Source of the DNA: Glacieibacterium sp038210595 | GTDB lineage: Bacteria > Pseudomonadota > Alphaproteobacteria > Sphingomonadales > Sphingomonadaceae | DNA: 64,000 bases | Assembly (NCBI GenBank): GCA_038210595.1 | Contig: JBBQWN010000010.1 | Coordinates: forward strand, 1-64,000 | Direction: 5' to 3' | In this document: piece after piece, positions 59,829 to 64,000 of the stretch | How the letters are laid out: each line of letters starts with the position of its first letter | How positions within the stretch are numbered: position 1 is the stretch's first letter | The notes under the pieces: generated by a model | Database searches by the model: none | What the model saw: the letters and a program-made list of their open reading frames with translations, nothing else | What the model was told of the DNA's origin: nothing | Made by a program: the position numbers and the translations under genes

Positions 59829-61148
59829 CTACCGCGACGCGGTCTGCTGCGCCGCGGTGACGCGCCACACCTTGTTGCCGACGTCGTCGGCAACCAGCAG
59901 GCCACCCTTGGCATCGACGATGACGCCGACCGGCCGCCCTTGCGCATCGCCGTCCTTGGTCAGGAAGCCGGTCAGCACGTCGACCGGCTGGCCCGCCGGC
60001 ATGCCGCCCGCGAACGGCACGAAGATCACCTTGTAGCCCGACACCGGGTTGCGGTTCCACGAACCGTGCTGGCCGATGAAGGCACCCTGGCCGAACTGCG
60101 CCGGCATCGCCTTGGCCCCGTCCGAGAAGGTCAGGCCGAGCGACGCGGTGTGCGAGCCGAGCGCGTAGTCGGGCTTGATCGCCTTGGCCACCAGGTCGGG
60201 CCGCTGCGGCTTCATCCGCACGTCGACGTGCTGACCGTAATAACTGTAGGGCCAGCCGTAGAAGCCGCCGTCCTGCACCGAGGTCAGGTAATCGGGGACG
60301 AGGTCGCTGCCGATCTCGTCACGCTCATTTGCGACGGTCCACAATTTGCCGCCGGTGAAGCCCATGCCGTTGGGGTTGCGGATGCCGGTGGCGAATTCGC
60401 GGTGCGCGCCGGTGGCGCGGTCGATCTCCCAGATCGCGGCACGCCCGGCCTCCGCCGCGATGCCGTTCTCGCCGACGTTCGAGTTGGAGCCGACGGTCGC
60501 GTACAGCTTGGTGCCGTCGGCGCTGGCGATGATGTTCTTGGTCCAGTGGTGGTTGATCGTGCCGGCCGGCAGGTCGATCAGCTTGACGCCGGCGCCCGCG
60601 ATGCTGGTGGCGCCGGGCGTGTAGGCGAAGCGCAGGATGGCGTCGCTGTCGGCGATGTAGAGGTCGCCGCCGACCAGCGCCATGCCGAACGGCGAGTTCA
60701 GACCCTTCAGGAACACGCTGCGCTGGTCGACGATGCCGTCGCCGTTGGTGTCGCGCAGCAGGGTGATGCGGTTGGCACTGGGCACCGTCGCCCCGGCGCG
60801 GGTCATGATCGCCTTCTGGGCGATGCCGCGCAGGCCCTTGCCGTCATCGGGCTTGGGCGGCGCGTTGGTCTCGGCGACCAGCACGTCGCCGTTGGGCAGC
60901 TGGTACAGCCAGCGCGGATGGTCGAGGCCGTCCGCGAAGGCGGCGACCGCGAGGCCCGGGGCGGGCGTCGGGTGCGCGCCGGCGGCCCAGCCCTTGGCGG
61001 GCGCGATCTTCAGCGTCGGCAGCAGGGTGGCGTTGGGCGCGGGCAGCGTCGGGTTGGGGCCGATGCCGGCACTGGCCGGCAGCGACGCGGTGTCACCGCA
61101 GGCGGTCAGCGACAGCGCCGCGGCGCAGGAGAGGAGACTGGCACGCAT
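59829..61148 (-). CDS. sorbosone dehydrogenase-like (PQQ-type beta-propeller) lipoprotein
   Basis: A 439-residue exported protein with a lipoprotein signal (LTAC, Cys17) and a six-bladed beta-propeller. DGLDHPRWLYQLPNGDVLVA (about 74-93), GLNSPFGMALVGGDLYIADS (about 149-168), GIRNPNGMGFTGGKLWTVAN (about 257-276) and FIGQHGSWNRNPVSGYKVIF (about 358-377) are typical of the GDH/L-sorbosone dehydrogenase family. PQQ and calcium are probable cofactors; the natural sugar or alcohol substrate is unknown. It is probably anchored on the periplasmic face of the outer or inner membrane. Confidence 0.87.
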   Translation of the reverse strand: MRASLLSCAAALSLTACGDTASLPASAGIGPNPTLPAPNATLLPTLKIAPAKGWAAGAHPTPAPGLAVAAFADGLDHPRWLYQLPNGDVLVAETNAPPKPDDGKGLRGIAQKAIMTRAGATVPSANRITLLRDTNGDGIVDQRSVFLKGLNSPFGMALVGGDLYIADSDAILRFAYTPGATSIAGAGVKLIDLPAGTINHHWTKNIIASADGTKLYATVGSNSNVGENGIAAEAGRAAIWEIDRATGAHREFATGIRNPNGMGFTGGKLWTVANERDEIGSDLVPDYLTSVQDGGFYGWPYSYYGQHVDVRMKPQRPDLVAKAIKPDYALGSHTASLGLTFSDGAKAMPAQFGQGAFIGQHGSWNRNPVSGYKVIFVPFAGGMPAGQPVDVLTGFLTKDGDAQGRPVGVIVDAKGGLLVADDVGNKVWRVTAAQQTASR

Positions 61149-61189
61149 GGGAAGTCCTTCGTCGGGTTCGGAGGCTTAACGACAATCTG

Positions 61190-62032
61190 TCAGCCGACGT
61201 TCCCAATCGGCAGCGCGCGGATCGCCGCACGCACGCGTTCGGGATGTTCGAGCGGCAGGAAGTGGGACGCGCCGTCGATGCGCTCGACCGTCGCGCCGGC
61301 GTCGGCGATGGCATCGGCATCGGCCTGGCTGACCGTCGAGAAGGCCGTGCCGTGGAGCATCGCCAGCGGCCCGCGCCACGCCCGCAGCGCGCCGGCGACG
61401 CCGGTGGTGACCGCCAGGAACGTCGCGGCTTCCCAGGCCGGCGTACAGGCGAGTTCGGCCCCGGCGGCGGTGTCGCGCATGCCGCCCGCGACATAGGCAT
61501 CGAGGCTGGCATCGCTCCAGTCGCGGAAGACGCCGCGGCCGTGCCAGTTCGCCCGCGCCTCCGCTCGCGTCGCAAAGGTCGCGCGGCGGCGGGCGGCCTG
61601 GGCCGCCATCGGGTTCGGCGTCGTGGCGCGGTCGTAGCCGGCGGCCGCACCGAACGGCACGAACGCCGGTTCGACCAGCACCACGGCATCGGCGAGGCCG
61701 GGGCAGCGGGCGGCGAGCTCCAGGCTGACGCTCGCCCCCGTCGAATGGCCTGCCAGCCGCCACGTTTTGGCGGGGTACAGCGCGAGCAGCGCCGCGAGAT
61801 CGTCCTGATAGGTCCGCCACGTCGTCAGCGTTGCCGGGTCGGCGGGCAGCGTCGACTGGCCGTGCCCGCGCGCATCGCTGGCGACGATGTTGAACCGGTC
61901 GGCAAGCGGGTCGAGCAGGCCGGCATAGATCTCGGCGCACATGCCCGTCGCGTGGGCGAAGTGCAGCCACGGCCGGTCCGCATCGCCCAGCCATTCGAGT
62001 ACGCCGTGGCCGCCGGCGATGCCGCGCCTCAC
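61190..62032 (-). CDS. alpha/beta hydrolase
   Basis: A 280-residue alpha/beta hydrolase fold protein. The oxyanion region is PWLHFAHATGMCAEIYAGLL (about 21-40), the nucleophile elbow is RLAGHSTGASVSLELAARCP (about 91-110, with Ser in GHSTG), and the catalytic His is in DGASHFLPLEHPERVRAAIR near the C-terminus. The start is a GTG at 62030-62032 overlapping the stop of the GNAT gene (GTGA). Substrate unknown; esterase, lactonase and haloperoxidase-like members share this pattern. Confidence 0.85.
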   Translation of the reverse strand: MRRGIAGGHGVLEWLGDADRPWLHFAHATGMCAEIYAGLLDPLADRFNIVASDARGHGQSTLPADPATLTTWRTYQDDLAALLALYPAKTWRLAGHSTGASVSLELAARCPGLADAVVLVEPAFVPFGAAAGYDRATTPNPMAAQAARRRATFATRAEARANWHGRGVFRDWSDASLDAYVAGGMRDTAAGAELACTPAWEAATFLAVTTGVAGALRAWRGPLAMLHGTAFSTVSQADADAIADAGATVERIDGASHFLPLEHPERVRAAIRALPIGNVG

Positions 62033-62559
62033 ACCCACTCGCTCGCCAGCAGCGAATAGACCGCGGTGTCCCGGCATATGCCGTTCCAGGTCAGCCGGTT
62101 GCGCCGCAGCACGCCCTCGCGGACCGCGCCGAGCTTCTCGACCGCGGCAATCGAGCGCTCGTTGCGGGTGTCGATGCGGAACTCGACGCGCCGCATGCGC
62201 AGGTCGAAGGCGCGGTCGATCATCAGCCGCTTGACGCGGCCGTTCAGCCCGGTGCCGCGCTGCGCCGGGACCAGGAAGGTGCCGCCGATCTCGACCACGT
62301 CGTTGGCGGCATCGAGCCAGTAGGAGGTGGTGCCGGCCACCTCGCCGTCGACCAGGATCGCGAACGGGATCCGATTGGCAGCGGCGAACATGGCGTCGAA
62401 CGCGGGATCGAAATGGGCGCCGCCGAACGACACCGGATAGATCGCCCAGATCGTGTCGTCGGTGGCGCACGCCAGCCGCAGCCCTTCACGATGGCATTCG
62501 GCCAGCGGCACCAGGGCCAGCGTGCCGTCGTCGAACGGGTCGGGCAGTGCCGCCGTCAA
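62029..62559 (-). CDS. GNAT family N-acetyltransferase
   Basis: A 176-residue acetyltransferase of the RimJ/RimL-like group. IGGTFLVPAQRGTGLNGRVK (about 91-110) is the acetyl-CoA-binding segment (Arg-Gly-x-Gly/Asn type), and RVEFRIDTRNERSIAAVEKL (about 123-142) with GAVREGVLRRNRLTWNGICR follows as expected. The start is a TTG at 62557-62559 overlapping the rbfA stop (TTGA). No ATG or GTG is better placed. The acceptor (protein N-terminus or small amine) is unknown. Confidence 0.83.
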   Translation of the reverse strand: MTAALPDPFDDGTLALVPLAECHREGLRLACATDDTIWAIYPVSFGGAHFDPAFDAMFAAANRIPFAILVDGEVAGTTSYWLDAANDVVEIGGTFLVPAQRGTGLNGRVKRLMIDRAFDLRMRRVEFRIDTRNERSIAAVEKLGAVREGVLRRNRLTWNGICRDTAVYSLLASEWV

Positions 62560-62990
62560 TCCTCGTCCTCGTCGTACTCGGTAATCGGGCGCAGCACTGT
62601 CACCGGGGCGAGGTCGCGCGCCACGTCGGGGCGGCGCAGCACCGCGTCGATGCGCGCGCCGGCATCGAAGCTCTCGTCGCGGCGGAAGCGCAGCTCGGGC
62701 GTGTATTTGGTCGACAGCTGCTTCGCCACCTCGCCGCGCAGGTACTTGGCGTGGGAGGCGAGCGCCTTGATCACCGCCTGTTCGTCCGCCTCGCCAAGCG
62801 GCTTCACATAGGCGGTGGCCTGACGGAGATCGGGCGTCACCCGCACCTCGCTGACCGAGACGATGGTGTTGGTCAGCAGCTCGTCGCGCAGGTCGCCGCG
62901 CAGCAGCACCTGGGCGAGCGCGTGGCGGACCTGCTCGCCGATGCGCAGCAGGCGCACCGACTGGCCCTTTTCGGTCGGGTTGGTCTTCAT
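62556..62990 (-). CDS. rbfA: ribosome-binding factor A
   Basis: A 144-residue KH-fold protein that helps mature 16S rRNA and acts in cold adaptation. SVRLLRIGEQVRHALAQVLL (about 11-30), VSVSEVRVTPDLRQATAYVK (about 44-63) and YTPELRFRRDESFDAGARID (about 96-115) are the family pattern. The acidic tail EYDEDED is typical. The ATG at 62990 is chosen over an upstream start because it begins the conserved part. It heads the run rbfA-GNAT-hydrolase, each overlapping by four bases. Confidence 0.94.
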   Translation of the reverse strand: MKTNPTEKGQSVRLLRIGEQVRHALAQVLLRGDLRDELLTNTIVSVSEVRVTPDLRQATAYVKPLGEADEQAVIKALASHAKYLRGEVAKQLSTKYTPELRFRRDESFDAGARIDAVLRRPDVARDLAPVTVLRPITEYDEDED

Positions 62991-63106
62991 GCGCCCTCTG
63001 TAGCGCACCACGCCGCCGCTGCCACCCATGACGCACGCGCTTGCGAGGCACTTGCAATAGGGCGCGGCTTGATGATATTGGTTCGCAAGACGCGACGGAG
63101 GCCGAA

Positions 63107-63286
63107 GTGATCGTCTGCCACTGCAATGTGATCCGCGACACCGAACTGCGCGCGGTCGCCCGTGATTGCCGCGGCTGCGTCCGCACCGCCTATGCCCGGC
63201 TCGGCTGCGAGGTGCAGTGCGGCAGCTGCCTCGACACCGCCGAGGCCATTGTCGACGCCGAGGCCCGCGAATTGCTTGCCGCCTGA
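63107..63286 (+). CDS. bfd: bacterioferritin-associated ferredoxin
   Basis: A 59-residue [2Fe-2S] protein of the BFD-like fold. The cluster ligands are Cys4 and Cys6 (IVCHCNV) and Cys38 and Cys41 (EVQCGSCLDTA); Cys21, Cys24 and Cys34 are additional cysteines. Bfd reduces the haem of bacterioferritin to release stored iron. The GTG at 63107 lies five bases after GGAGG; an in-frame upstream start gives an unlikely extension. It lies 21 bases before bfr, as in many bacteria. No clear Fur box was found upstream. Confidence 0.92.
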   Translation: MIVCHCNVIRDTELRAVARDCRGCVRTAYARLGCEVQCGSCLDTAEAIVDAEARELLAA

Positions 63287-63307
63287 TTTGCCGCGATAGT
63301 CGCCGCC

Positions 63308-63796
63308 ATGAAGGGTGATCCCAAAGTCGTCGGCTACCTGAACGCGGCGCTCAAGAACGAGCTGACCGCGATCAACCAGTATTTCCTGCACTACCGGCTG
63401 CTCGACCATTGGGGCTTCGCGCGCCTCGCCAAATACGAATACGGCGAGTCGATCGACGAGATGAAGCACGCCGACCGGCTGATGGAACGCATCCTGTTCC
63501 TCGACGGCCTGCCCAACCTGCAGGCGCTCGGCCACCTCAAGATCGGCGAGAACGTCGAGGAGGTGCTGCGCGCCGACCTGGCGCTGGAGATGGAGGCGCT
63601 GACCCAGCTGCGCGAGGCCGCCGGCTATTGCGAGCGCGTCAGCGACTATGTCTCCCGCGAGCTGTTCGTCCACATCCTCGACAACGAGGAGGAGCATGTC
63701 GACTTCATCGAGCGCCAGCTCGACATGATCGCCGCCATGGGCATCCAGAACTACGTCCAGCTCCAGTCCAGGCCCGCCGACGACAGCGCCAGTTAA
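63308..63796 (+). CDS. bfr: bacterioferritin
   Basis: A 162-residue iron-storage protein forming 24-subunit shells. Glu18, Glu51 and His54, and the later Glu pair with His in DNEEEHVDFI near 126-135, form the diiron ferroxidase site. Met52 in IDEMKHADRL is the ligand of the haem shared between two subunits. EYGESIDEMKHADRLMERIL and LFVHILDNEEEHVDFIERQL are textbook stretches. The ATG is at 63308-63310. The stop TAA lies inside the four-base convergent overlap with the next gene. Confidence 0.97.
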   Translation: MKGDPKVVGYLNAALKNELTAINQYFLHYRLLDHWGFARLAKYEYGESIDEMKHADRLMERILFLDGLPNLQALGHLKIGENVEEVLRADLALEMEALTQLREAAGYCERVSDYVSRELFVHILDNEEEHVDFIERQLDMIAAMGIQNYVQLQSRPADDSAS

Positions 63797-64000
63797 CGCA
63801 GGACGGTCGCGGTGTCGATCAGCCGGACGTCGTGCATCTGGTTGAGATACGCCTCGTAATAGCCGCGGTGCGAGGCCCCGACGATGGCCAGCAGGCGCGT
63901 CCCCGGATAGCGGCCAAGGACATCGCGGATGTTCGCCACCATGCGCAGGTTGCGGGTCTCCCAATAGCCGAGATACTGGCGGCCGAACCCCTGCCGCGAC
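63793..64000 (-). CDS. DUF5694-like protein, C-terminal part, cut by window edge
   Basis: Only the last 69 or so residues are present; the 5' end lies beyond the right edge. The visible part reads FGRQYLGYWETRNLRMVANI then PGTRLLAIVGASHRGYYEAY and ends in LNQMHDVRLIDTATVLR. The pattern of R-N-x-x-M-x-x-N-I followed by a G-(A/S)-x-H strand recalls DUF5694/TraB-related hydrolase-like proteins. Function unknown. Its stop shares four bases (TTAA) with the bfr stop on the plus strand. Confidence 0.6.
   Translation of the reverse strand, partial: SRQGFGRQYLGYWETRNLRMVANIRDVLGRYPGTRLLAIVGASHRGYYEAYLNQMHDVRLIDTATVLR

Noticed and set aside
63000..63106. Fur/Irr box upstream of bfd
   Set aside because: CTTGC-type repeats are present, but no convincing match to a Fur or iron-control-element consensus could be laid out by eye.

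Overview
The window is GC-rich, tightly packed DNA from an alphaproteobacterium, most likely a sphingomonad-type aerobic anoxygenic phototroph. The reasons are a bacteriochlorophyll gene block that uses the oxygen-dependent cyclase AcsF, an ALA-synthase HemA, a PEPxxWA-type sorting tail, a large TonB receptor and sphingomonad-like gene order. A genus in or near Sphingosinicellaceae (Sandarakinorhabdus/Polymorphobacter-like) is an inference from gene content only. No rRNA, tRNA, CRISPR array, insertion sequence or prophage was seen. No gene-free stretch exceeds 300 bases. The longest are 33491-33781 (palindrome-rich) and 18116-18397 (divergent photosynthesis promoter).

Layout. 1-8.0 kb, mostly minus strand: purH (cut by the left edge), a heparinase II/III-like gene, rpe, a PEP-CTERM surface protein behind a sigma-54-type promoter, rsmB, an SDR gene, a small SdhAF4-like gene (plus), gpsA and tsaD. 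8.1-11.1 kb, plus: hemC, hemD, a mitofilin/HemX-like membrane protein and a soluble cytochrome c. 11.1-18.1 kb, minus: a small membrane protein, bchP, an orf428-type PucC transporter, bchG, a membrane methyltransferase, ppsR and ppaA (aerR). 18.4-33.5 kb, plus: bchF-N-B-H-L-M, lhaA, puhA-B-C, a 93-residue protein, acsF, puhE and hemA, nearly all with overlapping stop/start codons. The puf, crt, bchCXYZ and bchIDO genes are not here, so the photosynthesis genes must be split or continue elsewhere.

33.8-38.5 kb is an expanded phage-shock (psp) locus. Divergent pspF faces a 46-residue protein gene, pspA, pspB, pspC and then six more small membrane/coiled-coil proteins, of which five end in a PspC-like tail. 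A sigma-54-type promoter lies between pspF and the operon. 38.5-43.9 kb: sodB, argB, plsC-like, fur-family, an M20 peptidase and a Rieske oxygenase. 43.9-50.9 kb: a TonB receptor, an SDR gene and a two-gene operon for a cytochrome P450 and a diheme lipoprotein. 50.9-58.4 kb: a DUF3147-like protein, a TSUP permease, then a polysaccharide block (Wzz-like, flippase, O-antigen ligase/polymerase-like, and a duplicated beta-helix protein). 58.6-64 kb: glutaryl-CoA dehydrogenase-like, a sorbosone dehydrogenase-like lipoprotein, an alpha/beta hydrolase, a GNAT enzyme, rbfA, bfd, bfr and a DUF5694-like gene cut by the right edge.

How the parts fit. HemA, HemC and HemD feed the tetrapyrrole pathway. 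BchH, M, AcsF, LNB, F, P and G take protoporphyrin towards bacteriochlorophyll a. LhaA and PuhABCE assemble the reaction centre and LH1. PpsR and PpaA sit divergently from bchF over a promoter with two overlapping PpsR-like sites. The most unusual signals are the enlarged psp operon with its tail-sharing small proteins, the consensus sigma-54 promoter on the PEP-CTERM gene, the mirrored -35/PpsR arrangement at ppaA/bchF, and a CX3CH haem site in the P450-linked cytochrome.
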